Source of the DNA: Bradyrhizobium nitroreducens
GTDB taxonomy: Bacteria; Pseudomonadota; Alphaproteobacteria; Rhizobiales; Xanthobacteraceae
Direction: 5' to 3'
Assembly (NCBI RefSeq): GCF_002776695.1
Contig: NZ_LFJC01000003.1
Location: 3,153,825 to 3,217,824 of the forward strand
DNA length: 64,000 nucleotides
Under the pieces are notes generated by a model. That model worked only from the letters and a program-made list of their open reading frames with translations. It made no database searches and was not told the origin of the DNA. A program made the position numbers and the translations under genes. Below are positions 1 to 9,450 of the stretch, piece after piece. Position 1 is the first letter of the stretch; every line of letters starts with the position of its first letter.

Positions 1-284
1 TGGGCAGCATGGAAACCAATGAGGCCGGTCGGAAGTGGTCGGGACAGATTGGACGACTGCGCAACGAGCAAAAAAAACCGTTCAAATTCCCCGCCTTTGT
101 CGGAACGTCACGCGAGGTGGCGGATCAGATCATCGCCGCTCATGAACAATGGGGGCTGAACGGCGTCTTGTTCCGGCCTTTAATTTGCTCCGCCGAAGAA
201 GTGCTTCGCCTGGCGCCAGTCATGGACATCCTGGAGCGCGCCGGCGTTCGCAAGAATCCAAAGGCAAGGGACTATTCTTGGTAA
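1..284 (+). CDS. LLM-class flavin-dependent oxidoreductase, C-terminal part (cut by window start)
   Basis: This is the last ~94 residues of a luciferase-like (LLM) flavin-dependent monooxygenase; the reading frame is open to the left edge, so the ATG at position 9 is internal and not the start. The segment is clearly paralogous to the C-terminus of the complete LLM enzyme at 6491-7630: both carry KWSGQIGRLRNE, the phrase WGLNGVLFR and the identical end RDYSW. Family knowledge: LLM proteins are TIM-barrel enzymes that use reduced FMN from a separate reductase to oxidise S-, N- or C-compounds. The substrate is unknown. It is followed 52 bp downstream by an MFS transporter gene in the same direction, which may be co-transcribed. 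Confidence 0.9.
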   Translation, partial: GSMETNEAGRKWSGQIGRLRNEQKKPFKFPAFVGTSREVADQIIAAHEQWGLNGVLFRPLICSAEEVLRLAPVMDILERAGVRKNPKARDYSW

Positions 285-336
285 CGAACTGCGGCTTCTC
301 CGCAGACGGTCCGAGTTCAAAGAAACAGGGGACACC

Positions 337-1653
337 ATGGTCGATCAGACGAGTGCCACCGAGATGCATCTAGTCGGCGCGACGATCGATCGGGCTGAGC
401 CACGACCAGCCTTCAGAAAGTTCATTGCTGCAGCTACGGTTGGCAACATCTTCGAGTGGTATGACTGGGGCGTCTTCGCCTTCGTCGTCACCTACATCGC
501 GCGAAACTTCTTTCCATCGCAGGATCCCACCGCTGCGTTGCTATCGACTTTCGCGACTTTCGGTGCTGGCTTCGTGGCCCGACCCGCTGGCGCCTTATTG
601 ATCGGCTGGATTGGCGACCGGTTCGGCCGCAAAACGGCGCTCATGACGACGATCTACGTCATGGCAATCGGAACGGTCGGCACGGCCCTTATCCCGAGCT
701 TCAATACTATTGGCGTCTGGGCGCCTGTCCTGCTCGTATCCGCTCGCTTGCTGCAAGGCATCTCCACAGGGGGGGAGCTCGGTGGTTCTTTGGCGTTCAT
801 CATCGAGTGGGCGCCGCGTCATCTGCGTGGTTTCTACGGAAGCTTTCAGCAGGCATCCACCATCGTCGGTTTGTTGATAGGCTCGGCGGTCTCCGCCGTG
901 TTGAATAGCATCTTGACCCCGGATCAGATGGTCGAATGGGGGTGGCGTGTCCCATTCATCATAGGCGGCGTTCTGCTCCCCATCGGCATTTGGATGAGGC
1001 GCGACCTCGAGGACACGCCTGCCTTTCTGGAGTCGAAAAAGTCGAAAGCCGAGCCGATGTCTTTTCGGACGGGGGCCATCATGGTCCTGCGTGCCGTCGG
1101 GTTCGGAATTTGTTGGACGACATGTCAGTATCTGATCTTGAGCTACATGGCGACGTTTACCGCCAAGCAAGGAGGTTTGAGCGAGAGCCAGGCGCTTTGG
1201 TCGCACACGACGGGGCTCATTTGCGCAATCGTCTTTACGCCCATTTGGGGCTTTCTTTCTGACAGCGTCGGACGCAAGCCGTTGCTCATCGCCGTGAATC
1301 TGTTTTTCTCGGGTATGGGATACTTCATCTTTTCATTCATCTCATCAGCGCCCGGGTTGTATTGGATCGTTGCCGTGCAATGCGTCCTTGGAGCCGTCAT
1401 GGCCATTCATACCGGCGTGGGGCCTGCCGCCATCACGGAAATCTTTCCCACCAAATCCCGTTCGTTCTTGAACTCTCTCGCCTTCGCATTGGTGGTGACG
1501 ATATTCGGTGGATTCTCGCCCTATGTGGCAACTTGGCTGATCCAGACAACAGGATCGCCGATCTCGCCATCATACTTGTTGATCGCAACCGGCCTGATCG
1601 CTGCCGCAACCGTCGCAGCGTCGAAAGAGACCGCTCACGATGAGCTTGCGTAA
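337..1653 (+). CDS. MFS transporter, metabolite:H+ symporter (MHS/ProP-like) type
   Basis: A 438-residue inner-membrane transporter with about twelve hydrophobic segments. The loop between helices 2 and 3 shows the MFS signature GWIGDRFGRK (residues 90-99), and the N-terminal phrase IFEWYDWGVF is typical of the metabolite:H+ symporter branch that includes ProP, ShiA and KgtP. Proteins of this branch import organic acids, betaines or shikimate with protons; the substrate here is unknown. The ATG at 337 is preceded by a purine-rich stretch (AGGGGACACC), supporting it as start. It lies between a flavin monooxygenase and a ketopantoate-reductase-like gene, so it is probably the uptake step of the same catabolic operon. 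Confidence 0.88.
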   Translation: MVDQTSATEMHLVGATIDRAEPRPAFRKFIAAATVGNIFEWYDWGVFAFVVTYIARNFFPSQDPTAALLSTFATFGAGFVARPAGALLIGWIGDRFGRKTALMTTIYVMAIGTVGTALIPSFNTIGVWAPVLLVSARLLQGISTGGELGGSLAFIIEWAPRHLRGFYGSFQQASTIVGLLIGSAVSAVLNSILTPDQMVEWGWRVPFIIGGVLLPIGIWMRRDLEDTPAFLESKKSKAEPMSFRTGAIMVLRAVGFGICWTTCQYLILSYMATFTAKQGGLSESQALWSHTTGLICAIVFTPIWGFLSDSVGRKPLLIAVNLFFSGMGYFIFSFISSAPGLYWIVAVQCVLGAVMAIHTGVGPAAITEIFPTKSRSFLNSLAFALVVTIFGGFSPYVATWLIQTTGSPISPSYLLIATGLIAAATVAASKETAHDELA

Positions 1654-1665
1654 CGGCGGCCGCAG

Positions 1666-2736
1666 ATGATTGATCGGGTTTGCATCTGGGGAGCGGGCGC
1701 AATCGGAGGCATTGTGGGGGCCCACCTCGCACGCGCTGGACAAGATGTGATCCTTGTTGACGTGGCCGACGAGCACGTGGAGCAGATCGTCTCGAAGGGG
1801 CTTACGATAGACGGCCCGATGGGAGGCTTCTCGATCGGCATTTCCGCGACGAAGCCGGAAGGACTGAACGGAAAGTTCGGCGCCATCCTGCTTGCCGTCA
1901 AATCGCAGCATACGAAAGATGCCTGTCTGACGTTGCTCCCGCATCTCGCATCGGACGGCTACGTCGTTTCACTGCAGAATGGCCTGAACGAGCCGGTCAT
2001 CGCCGATATCGTCGGCCGCGACCGTACGATCGGTGGCTTCGTCAATTTCGCCGGAGATTACCTGGAGCCGGGGCGGATCACCTATGGACTTCGCGGCACC
2101 GTCGCTGTCGGAGAACTCGATGGCACGATCACTCCGCGGCTCGAACATCTCAATCGGTGTCTTAGGCTATTTGAAGATAACGCGGTGATAAGCCCGAACA
2201 TCATGGGCTATCTCTGGGGTAAGGCAGCTTATGGCGCAATGCTCACAGCGTCCGCGCTGACCCATGCTCCGATCGCCGATTTCATTGGTAGTCCAAAGCG
2301 GCGCGTCCTCCTGACAAGGCTCGCGCAAGAAGTGCTGGATGTCGCACTGGCGGAAGGTGCTTCTCCGCTTGGATTCGATACTTTCGAGCCCGCGGCCTTC
2401 GTAGCGCGCGACGATATGGCGATGAACGCAAGTCTCGATGCGTTGGCCGCATTCAACCGCGGGACCGGTAAGACCCATAGTGGAATCTGGCGGGATCTCG
2501 CGGTTCGAAAGCGGCCAACCGAGGTATCCGCGCAGTTCCAGCCGATCGAACGAATTGCGCGGCGGCACGATCTCGGGGTGCCACTTTTCCGGGCCCTTGT
2601 GGGGTTGATCAACGACATCGAAATGGGTCGTCGCGATCAGGGGGAAGAGCTTGCCGATGAACTCTGTCGTCGTTCGGAAGTCTTGCGTCCGATGGGCGAT
2701 CCTCGATCGGCGCCGGCTCTATCTTCAAAATGGTAA
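1666..2736 (+). CDS. Ketopantoate reductase-family (ApbA/PanE) NAD(P)-dependent oxidoreductase
   Basis: A 356-residue protein with an N-terminal Rossmann motif GAGAIGG (residues 9-15) followed by the family's C-terminal helical domain. PanE-family enzymes reduce 2-oxo acids such as 2-dehydropantoate with NADPH. At about 50 residues longer than typical PanE, and embedded in a catabolic gene set, it is more likely a side-chain reductase or dehydrogenase of the local pathway than the pantothenate enzyme. The gene begins 12 bp after the MFS gene and ends 14 bp before an M20 hydrolase gene, so the set 337-4157 looks like one operon. Confidence 0.82.
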   Translation: MIDRVCIWGAGAIGGIVGAHLARAGQDVILVDVADEHVEQIVSKGLTIDGPMGGFSIGISATKPEGLNGKFGAILLAVKSQHTKDACLTLLPHLASDGYVVSLQNGLNEPVIADIVGRDRTIGGFVNFAGDYLEPGRITYGLRGTVAVGELDGTITPRLEHLNRCLRLFEDNAVISPNIMGYLWGKAAYGAMLTASALTHAPIADFIGSPKRRVLLTRLAQEVLDVALAEGASPLGFDTFEPAAFVARDDMAMNASLDALAAFNRGTGKTHSGIWRDLAVRKRPTEVSAQFQPIERIARRHDLGVPLFRALVGLINDIEMGRRDQGEELADELCRRSEVLRPMGDPRSAPALSSKW

Positions 2737-2750
2737 ACTGAGGCTTTGGG

Positions 2751-4157
2751 ATGAATTCTTCTCGTGACGCAGCGATCAGTGCGGCGGAAGCAAGCTACGA
2801 CGCCGGCCACTTTCTTCGCCGGCTCGAAAGCCTCGTAGCGGTACCGACCGAAAGCCATCCTCCGGAGCACAAGGAGGATTTGGTGCGTTATTGTCGCGAA
2901 GTGCTTGGGCCATTGGTCGAGTCGCTTGGATTTTCGATCTCGATTCTCGATAACCCGGAACGGCAGCATGGGCCTGTGATGCTCGGGACCCGTATCGAGG
3001 ACGCGTCGCTGCCGACCGTGCTGATCTATGGGCACGGAGATGTCGTACGAGCTATGCCGGAGAGGTGGAGGACCGACTTGGATCCATGGACCGTCAAGGT
3101 CGAAGGCGACAGGATCTACGGTCGGGGGGTGGTCGACAACAAGGGCCAACATCTGCTTGCCATCGAGGCCTTGCGAGCAGTGCTATCGGTTCGTGGACGA
3201 TTGGGCTTCAATGCGAAGATCTTCGTCGAGACGGGCGAAGAGGCCGGTTCTCCGGGCTTACGCGGCATACTCCAGCGTCACCGGGAGGCTTGCGCAGCGG
3301 ATGTCTTCATAGCTCTCGATGGTCTACGCCAGTCGATCTCGATACCGGAGGTGACCCTCGGGACTCGAGGAGGCGTTGCGATGGATCTAGTCGTGAATCT
3401 CCGTGAGGGCGGGTTTCATTCGGGCCATTGGGGTGGGCTTCTCAAAGATCCTGCGGTCATCTTGTCACATGCAATCGCGAGCATCATTTCGCGAGACGGC
3501 CGAATTCTGGTGGAGGGATGGACGCCGGCCGTGATCCCCGCAGATGTGCGAAACGCATGTGCCGCGATCGTGGTCGATGAGCTGCCGAATGGACCATCGC
3601 CTGATCCCCAGTGGGGCGAACCCGGCCTCTCCCGCGCCGAACGTATCTTCATGTGGACCAGCGCAGTCGTACTCGCGAGCGTGTCCGGACAGCCTGATGC
3701 TCCGGTAAACGCTGTATCTGGCAGTGCGCGTGCCCGGATCCAGGTGCGACATACGGTCGACGTAGCGGCCGATGGGCTTGTGAGTGGGCTTCGAAAGCAC
3801 CTCGACAAGGAGGGGTTCGTCGACGTGCAGGTCCTGGCGGTCCAGGAACGCGACGCGTTTCCGGCATCGAGGACGTCGTCTGAGGATCCCTGGGTACGGC
3901 TTGTCGTGAAATCGATGGCAGAGACGGCACGCAGGCCTCCAAACGTCGTTCCTAATATCGGTGCCTCGGGTCCTTCCGAGCTGTTTCGACAGGAACTCGG
4001 CACGCCAGTCTTGTGGCTCCCCTTCTCCTATGGCGGCTGCAATCAGCATGGTCCGGACGAGCACGGTTTGGCGTCGATGTTTCGCGACGGGCTCGGCCTG
4101 ATGGCCGGCATCTGGTGGGACATCGGCAGCGTGGATCCCGCGTCAATGCGTCGCTGA
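2751..4157 (+). CDS. M20-family metallohydrolase (dipeptidase/deacylase type)
   Basis: A 468-residue zinc hydrolase of the M20/ArgE/DapE superfamily. Metal-ligand motifs are visible: the HxD of YGHGDVV (His95, Asp97), the bridging Asp of VVDNKGQ (Asp129) and the Glu-Glu pair of TGEEAGSPG (163-164). An internal lid/dimerisation domain is expected around 210-330. Members cleave dipeptides, N-acyl amino acids or carbamoyl compounds in the cytoplasm. A paralogue with the same order of motifs is at 11538-12995. The role here is inferred as hydrolysis of an amide or peptide bond of the imported compound. The substrate cannot be assigned. Confidence 0.88.
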   Translation: MNSSRDAAISAAEASYDAGHFLRRLESLVAVPTESHPPEHKEDLVRYCREVLGPLVESLGFSISILDNPERQHGPVMLGTRIEDASLPTVLIYGHGDVVRAMPERWRTDLDPWTVKVEGDRIYGRGVVDNKGQHLLAIEALRAVLSVRGRLGFNAKIFVETGEEAGSPGLRGILQRHREACAADVFIALDGLRQSISIPEVTLGTRGGVAMDLVVNLREGGFHSGHWGGLLKDPAVILSHAIASIISRDGRILVEGWTPAVIPADVRNACAAIVVDELPNGPSPDPQWGEPGLSRAERIFMWTSAVVLASVSGQPDAPVNAVSGSARARIQVRHTVDVAADGLVSGLRKHLDKEGFVDVQVLAVQERDAFPASRTSSEDPWVRLVVKSMAETARRPPNVVPNIGASGPSELFRQELGTPVLWLPFSYGGCNQHGPDEHGLASMFRDGLGLMAGIWWDIGSVDPASMRR

Positions 4158-4661
4158 GCGAGAGCCGGCGAGTTCTGGTTTTGCAGGCACAGAGAGAACG
4201 TTGGAGTGCACTCAGTTGCCCAATTTTAGTCGCGGTGAACGCACGTCATTTCGATGGATTGCTGATTGGCTGGGCAGTTTCCTGCGGAAACCGATATCCA
4301 AAAACTCGTTCGCTATATTTGCGGATGGAGGTGGCGCCTTCACTCTCGATGAGCAGCAAAAACCACAAGACAAAGGTCAGGATCATACGGATAGGGATGT
4401 CGAGTAGAGCTCTGAGCATCACCATTCCTGCGAATGGCGGTGAAGTCCGATTTGACGCAACGATGTTCGCTGCCCCCGATCGTCGGAAAGATACATAAGA
4501 GCTACGTTTTTCGTGTGAATGTCGCGAAGTACTCGCTAAGCAGCTCGCTGCAGGACGATGTCTATATCGCCGTGAGCCTGCTCGGTCTGCGATTTGAAAC
4601 AACCAGGCGCAGGTTGGCATCTTTCTTGCGACGCGGAATGCCTATCAAGCTGGAGGTCGTG
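4158..4661. other. Intergenic stretch without a supported gene
   Basis: About 500 bp between the M20 gene and the LysR gene. Open frames run through it (one extends the LysR frame upstream to 4434), but none has protein-like character, a ribosome binding site or recognisable similarity. It is locally less GC-rich than the flanking genes and probably carries the lysR promoter. I see no convincing terminator hairpin. Confidence 0.5.
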
Positions 4662-5597
4662 ATGGAATTTCGTCAGCTTCGCTCGTTCTGCAAGATTGTC
4701 GAGCACGGGAGCTTCACTCGCGCGGCCGAAGCCTTGAGAATTACGCAGCCCGCTCTCGGACTGCAAATCCGGAATCTGGAGGAAGAGCTGCGGGTGCCGT
4801 TGCTGGTGCGGCATTCCCGTGGCGTCGAGCTGACGCCTGAGGGTACGATCCTGCTCGAGCGCGCGCAGGTCATCCTGGGAAATGTCGATCAAGCCGTGCG
4901 AGCGGTCGGTGATTGCAGGACGCTCGAAAAAGGCGAAATCAGACTCGGTCTTGCACCTAGCATGGCGGCCATGATGGCGATCTCGCTTGCGCGGAAAGCC
5001 AACGTGAAATTGAAGCAGGTCCGCTTTGAGTTTCTCGAGGCGCCAACTCCGATATTAGCCGACTGGGTTTCGGAGAAGCGGGTGGATATTGCTATCGCGT
5101 GCGAGGGGCCGCTCGATCCGAAAATCGTACGAGAAGAACTGCTCCACGAATGGCTATACCTCGTTCAAAAGCCGATCGCTGGCGAAGCCCTCATTGGACC
5201 GCCGATCGAATTCCGCGAGCTTGCAGCGCTTCCATTGGCCATCGCCGACCCCATGCTAACGAAGCTGCTCTACCGCAAGCTCGTCGCAGCCGCTGAAACG
5301 GCGGGCATCACGTTGGATATCCAGAACGTGCTCCCCTCAACGGATCTTGTTAAGACGCTTGTCGAGGAGGGGCACGTTGCCACAGTGATGCCGTACGCGA
5401 ATGTTCGTCGCGAATGCCAGCAGGGAACATTGCGGGTCCGGAAGATCACGGGCCCGACCCTGACTCGGAATGCGTATCTGCTCTCCCACCGGGAGGCTTC
5501 CCCGAATAGGGCCGTGCGGGAGTTGATTCGACTGGCTGTCGCGGAAGAAATCCGGGACATGCCGGAATGTGCGACCTTGTCGGAGTTTGCGCTGTAG
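4662..5597 (+). CDS. LysR-family transcriptional regulator
   Basis: A 311-residue LysR-type regulator. The N-terminal winged helix-turn-helix is unmistakable (MEFRQLRSFCKIVEHGSF, then RAAEALRITQPALG in the recognition region), followed by a periplasmic-binding-protein-like effector domain from about residue 90. I place the start at ATG 4662 because it gives the canonical family N-terminus and follows a GGAGG ribosome binding site at 4652-4656; the same frame is open upstream to 4434, but the extra residues do not resemble the family. It is transcribed away from the upstream operon and converges on the GntR gene. Its effector and targets are unknown. Confidence 0.9.
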   Translation: MEFRQLRSFCKIVEHGSFTRAAEALRITQPALGLQIRNLEEELRVPLLVRHSRGVELTPEGTILLERAQVILGNVDQAVRAVGDCRTLEKGEIRLGLAPSMAAMMAISLARKANVKLKQVRFEFLEAPTPILADWVSEKRVDIAIACEGPLDPKIVREELLHEWLYLVQKPIAGEALIGPPIEFRELAALPLAIADPMLTKLLYRKLVAAAETAGITLDIQNVLPSTDLVKTLVEEGHVATVMPYANVRRECQQGTLRVRKITGPTLTRNAYLLSHREASPNRAVRELIRLAVAEEIRDMPECATLSEFAL

Positions 5598-5623
5598 CGG
5601 TGAGACCGAAAGCGGATCTAACT

Positions 5624-6355
5624 CTAGATGGTGACAGCCGGCTCGCTCGGCAAAGCGTAGCCCGACTCGACGATTGCCCTGGCCAGGACAGCTATTCTGT
5701 CGAGGTGTTCGCTAACGATCCGCTCCGCGCCTTCCTCGTCGCCGGCGACGATCGCGTCGCCCAAGATACGAAGTGACTCTATGCCCTGCGCACGGCCCTC
5801 CTTCTGCAGCGAGATGAAGCGTATAAGCTTGATCCGGTTGTGGAGCGTACCGAGGGCTTGAGCGAGATACGGGTTGCCGCTGCCGGCCGCGATCGCGCTG
5901 TAGTATGTCGTGCCGGCCTCAAGCAGTTCAAAGGGCGAGCCGGTCGCCTCGATTTCGTCGAGCCGCTTCACCGCGCGCTTCAATGCAACGATATCCTCTG
6001 GCCGACGTCGTCGAGCGAACTCACGGGCCGCGAAAGTCTCGAGCAGCCGCCTAAGCGCATAAAGGTGCCCCACTTCATCGACGGTCATTGCGGTGACGAC
6101 CGGTCCGCGGTGAGGCGCAGTGGCAATAAGACCTTCCGCTTCCAGTATCCTAAACGCTTCGCGTAGCGATGGTCGACTGACCCCCGTCAATTCACAGAGC
6201 TCGCGCTCGCGCAACTGACTACCCGGCGGGAAGCGTCCGGTGACGATTGCTTGACGGAGACGATCGGCCACCAAGCTGCGCAGGCTGATCGCCTGACCAG
6301 CCACAGAAAGATCGTCGACATACGTCCCGGTCATCGTCGCGTGCTCCTTCGCCAT
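5624..6355 (-). CDS. GntR-family regulator, FadR subfamily (FCD domain)
   Basis: A 243-residue repressor-type protein with an N-terminal GntR winged helix (LRERELCELTGVSRPSLREA, about residues 45-65) and an all-helical FCD effector-binding domain after about residue 90. FCD-type GntR proteins usually sense organic acids and repress adjacent catabolic genes. It is divergent from the LLM monooxygenase gene at 6491, with an 18-bp near-palindrome at 6415-6432 between them that is the likely operator for both promoters. The effector is unknown. Confidence 0.9.
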   Translation of the reverse strand: MAKEHATMTGTYVDDLSVAGQAISLRSLVADRLRQAIVTGRFPPGSQLRERELCELTGVSRPSLREAFRILEAEGLIATAPHRGPVVTAMTVDEVGHLYALRRLLETFAAREFARRRRPEDIVALKRAVKRLDEIEATGSPFELLEAGTTYYSAIAAGSGNPYLAQALGTLHNRIKLIRFISLQKEGRAQGIESLRILGDAIVAGDEEGAERIVSEHLDRIAVLARAIVESGYALPSEPAVTI

Positions 6356-6414
6356 GCACAGCGCTTATCTCGCTCGCGATCAGCACGCAACAAAATTACA
6401 TTACAAGTTTTTTG

Positions 6415-6432
6415 TATGACAAGCTGGTCATA
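6415..6432. promoter_or_regulatory. Near-perfect palindrome, candidate GntR operator
   Basis: The sequence TATGACAAGCTGGTCATA reads as TATGAC-N6-GTCATA and is symmetric at 16 of 18 positions. It lies in the 135-bp divergent gap between the GntR gene and the LLM monooxygenase gene. FadR-subfamily proteins bind short palindromes as dimers in such positions, so autoregulation plus control of the monooxygenase is inferred. Confidence 0.5.
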
Positions 6433-6490
6433 AACATAAATGATGATATAACAGAACAAGACCCGCCGATCCAGTTCCATCGGAGTTTTC

Positions 6491-7630
6491 ATGCTCAAGA
6501 CGGCCGCCCGTGGTGTTTCTCTAGGTAGGCGGAAGCCTAAAGCCTTCGGCGGCACGATGCGCTTTGGCATATTTTGGCCGGGAACGCGCACATTGTTGCC
6601 GTCAGAGAAGATCGCGGCCCTGAATCCTGATCCGCTCGACCTCGGCATCCAGTTGGATCTCGCCCGTGCTTGCGAGCACGTGGCTCTGGATCTGGTGCTT
6701 CTCGGGGACGGATACGCACCGAGTTCGGAAGAGGGGACCCGCTTCGGATTTCAGGACCCCGGGCTCCACGCTTTAACCCTGGCAGCTCCCCTGATCATGG
6801 TGACCGAGCATCTCGGCATCATATCCACGCTGCATTCCACGTTCTTCCACCCCACGCACATCGCGCGCTTCGGGGCTAACATGGATTGGTTGAGCGATGG
6901 CCGTTGGGGTTGGAACATCGTCAACGGTTATCGTGACTACGAAGCGAGCCTCTTCGGCTTCGAGACGCTTCCGGATAGCGCCACTCTCTATGACGCTTCC
7001 GATGAGGCGGTCCGGATCATCGAATCGCTGTGGGACTCGTTGAAGCGCACCGAATTTTCAGGGACGCACTACAAGTGCCACGGCAAGATGAAGGGGCCGT
7101 ATCCGGCGGAGCGCCCGGTATTCGTCTGCGCCGCTGCGTCGGAGCGTGGAAGACGTTTTACGGCGGAGCACTGCGACTACATGTTTGCCTCTCCGACCCA
7201 ATTGTCGGATCTGCCGCCGATCAAGGAGGATTTGGCTCATCATGCCGCCGAAGCCAAGATCGCTCAATCACCCGAAGTCCTGGTCGTTGCGGACCTTCTG
7301 ATTCGCGACGAGCCTGGCGAAGCCAAGGAAATGTTCGATAGCCTGATGGCGAGCATCGGGGCGAACGAGGCGGCCCAGAAATGGTCGGGTCAAATCGGCC
7401 GGCTCAGAAACGAAAAGAAGACACCCTTCAAATTTCCCTACTTCGTCGGAACGGCAACCGAGGTTGCAGAGCAGCTTATCGAGGCGAAATCCAATTGGGG
7501 TCTCAACGGCGTGCTGTTTCGGCTTCCAGTCTGGTCTCCGCAAGAGGTCCTGAGACTCCATCCCGTCTTCGATATTCTGGAGCGGGAGGGAGTTCGGTTG
7601 CATCCGCAAACGAGAGACTATTCTTGGTAG
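6491..7630 (+). CDS. LLM-class flavin-dependent oxidoreductase
   Basis: A 379-residue luciferase-like monooxygenase. The family core begins at MRFGIFWPGTRTLLP, so the ATG at 6557 is an alternative start; I keep 6491 because it has a CGGAG-type ribosome binding site, giving 22 extra residues. Features typical of the family are visible: HSTFFHPTHIARFGANMDWL and SDGRWGWNIVNGYR, the barrel segment around the flavin pocket. It needs FMNH2 from a partner reductase; the only flavin reductase in the window is at 17706-18683. It is paralogous to the partial gene at 1-284. It is probably controlled by the divergent GntR protein. The substrate is unknown. Confidence 0.88.
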   Translation: MLKTAARGVSLGRRKPKAFGGTMRFGIFWPGTRTLLPSEKIAALNPDPLDLGIQLDLARACEHVALDLVLLGDGYAPSSEEGTRFGFQDPGLHALTLAAPLIMVTEHLGIISTLHSTFFHPTHIARFGANMDWLSDGRWGWNIVNGYRDYEASLFGFETLPDSATLYDASDEAVRIIESLWDSLKRTEFSGTHYKCHGKMKGPYPAERPVFVCAAASERGRRFTAEHCDYMFASPTQLSDLPPIKEDLAHHAAEAKIAQSPEVLVVADLLIRDEPGEAKEMFDSLMASIGANEAAQKWSGQIGRLRNEKKTPFKFPYFVGTATEVAEQLIEAKSNWGLNGVLFRLPVWSPQEVLRLHPVFDILEREGVRLHPQTRDYSW

Positions 7631-7680
7631 CGCCACCACAGTCATCCATTCATTTCCCACCGAGCAAGGCCTGACGGAAG

Positions 7681-9438
7681 ATGACAGCAGGAAGCGAGCG
7701 CAAAGCTGCCCCGATCCTCGAACAATTTTGCACTTCCGTCCAGGCCTCGTCGATGATGCGGCATCTCGAGGAGTTTTCTCGTCGCGTGAAGTTGTCTGGA
7801 AGCCGAGAGGAGCTTGAGAGCTTCGGGTATCTTCGCAACCAACTGGAAAGCTACGGCATCAGCACAGATCTTGTTCTGCATGACGCCTATATCAGCCTGC
7901 CCGGGCAGGCACGGATCACCGTCGGAGATTGGGCGCCAGCGTGCATCACCCACTCGTTCTCTCGCTCCTCCGGACTAGAAGGCGTATGCGGCGAGATCGT
8001 CTACGCGGGCCTTGGAGGGCCCGATGACTTCGCGAGAGCTGATGCGCGAGGGAAGATCGTTCTGTTAGACGGAATCGCAAATCCAGCGGCAAGCCTGCGC
8101 TCATCCCAGGCCGGTGCCATAGGGCAGATCCATATTTCTCCTTCAAAGCATCTCTACGAGATGTGCATTTCCCCGGTCTGGGGAAATCCAACTCCGGACC
8201 AGCTCGAGCTATTGCCGAAGACTGTCGTGCTGAGCATACGAAATAGCGACGGCGAAGCCCTCAAGGGGCGATTGTTGAATGGGGAATACATCACGGCGGT
8301 TTTGACGGCCGAAGTGGATACCGGCTGGCGAAAGACGCCGATGTTGGAAGCGAATCTCGAAGCTGGCCGTCCGTTGGACGACAGCTTCGTCCTGTTCTCT
8401 GGTCATCATGACACGTGGTACTACGGCGTAATGGACAACGGGAGTGCTAACGCTGCCATGCTCGAGGCGGCGCGAATCTTCTCGTTACATCGTCAGGATC
8501 TCCGTCGTCATCTGAGGCTCTGCTTCTGGTCGGGTCATTCGCACGGACGCTATTCGGGGTCATCGTGGTATGCGGACGTCAAGTTCGAGCAACTCTCGGC
8601 TCGATGCGTTGCGCACGTGAATATCGATTCCATCGGAGCCCAGGGCAATACGGTCCTCTCTGACGCGCTTTCGTCGAACGAGCTGTACGCTCTCGCGGCA
8701 GAAGCAGTGAGCGCGCAAGGCGGCCAGGAGATCGAAGGTCACCGAATGAGCCGCGCCGGGGATCAATCCTTCTGGGGCATTGGCATTCCTTCGATCTTCA
8801 TGGCGATGGGCGAGCAGCCGGCCGGGCAGGGCGATAGCGTCATGGGGCCTGCCATCGGTGGCGGCGGTGCTCGCAAGGGGGCCGGCTTCGGCTGGTGGTG
8901 GCACACTCCCGACGATACCCTCGACAAGATCGATCCAGCGCTCCTCGTAAGGGATACCTCCATCTACGTACATGCCATCGGGCGGCTCCTGACGGACGAG
9001 ATTTTGCCGCTCGATATTCGGAGGCAGGTGGATGCTTTGCAGCGGGAATTGACGTCACTTGCAGTAGCGCTCGACGGTCGCATGGACATCGGGTCGATTG
9101 TCAAACGCGTCGGAATGTTGAGCGACGCAGTAGAGCACTTTCAGGAAGCGGTGAAGAGCGCTTCCGGCCGAGATGCCAAGAGCGTCAACCGAGCCCTTAT
9201 TGCTGTTACCCGTGCCTTGGTGCCGATCGACTACACTCGGGGAAGCCGCTTCGACCCCGATCCGGCCCTGCGCCAGAACCCTTACCCCGTGCTCGATCCG
9301 CTTCGTTCCGTCGCAACCGCGACAGCAGGATCCGACCAATTTCTCTTCGCAAGCGTCGCTGGGCGGAGAGCCGTTAATCGTGTCGCGCTCGCCATCGATG
9401 AGGCGCTTGCGGCGTTAGTCGTCCACGACGAAGTGTGA
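7681..9438 (+). CDS. M28-family zinc peptidase with PA domain
   Basis: A 585-residue hydrolase. An apparent PA (protease-associated) insertion lies around residues 100-140 (EIVYAGLGGPDDFA, then GKIVLLDG). The M28 catalytic core follows: HHDTWYYGVMDNGSANAAML supplies the HxD ligand and the bridging Asp, and LCFWSGHSHG corresponds to the region that normally carries the catalytic acid. No signal peptide is evident, so it is predicted to be cytoplasmic, unlike most M28 aminopeptidases. It lies 50 bp after the LLM gene and 12 bp before an SDR gene, suggesting an operon. The exact substrate (peptide, acyl-amino acid or amide) is unknown. Confidence 0.82.
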   Translation: MTAGSERKAAPILEQFCTSVQASSMMRHLEEFSRRVKLSGSREELESFGYLRNQLESYGISTDLVLHDAYISLPGQARITVGDWAPACITHSFSRSSGLEGVCGEIVYAGLGGPDDFARADARGKIVLLDGIANPAASLRSSQAGAIGQIHISPSKHLYEMCISPVWGNPTPDQLELLPKTVVLSIRNSDGEALKGRLLNGEYITAVLTAEVDTGWRKTPMLEANLEAGRPLDDSFVLFSGHHDTWYYGVMDNGSANAAMLEAARIFSLHRQDLRRHLRLCFWSGHSHGRYSGSSWYADVKFEQLSARCVAHVNIDSIGAQGNTVLSDALSSNELYALAAEAVSAQGGQEIEGHRMSRAGDQSFWGIGIPSIFMAMGEQPAGQGDSVMGPAIGGGGARKGAGFGWWWHTPDDTLDKIDPALLVRDTSIYVHAIGRLLTDEILPLDIRRQVDALQRELTSLAVALDGRMDIGSIVKRVGMLSDAVEHFQEAVKSASGRDAKSVNRALIAVTRALVPIDYTRGSRFDPDPALRQNPYPVLDPLRSVATATAGSDQFLFASVAGRRAVNRVALAIDEALAALVVHDEV

Positions 9439-9450
9439 ACTGGGCAAAAA

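Noticed and set aside
4434..4661. Upstream extension of the LysR frame (76 extra codons)
   Set aside because: The extra residues do not resemble any LysR N-terminus, and ATG 4662 has its own GGAGG site.
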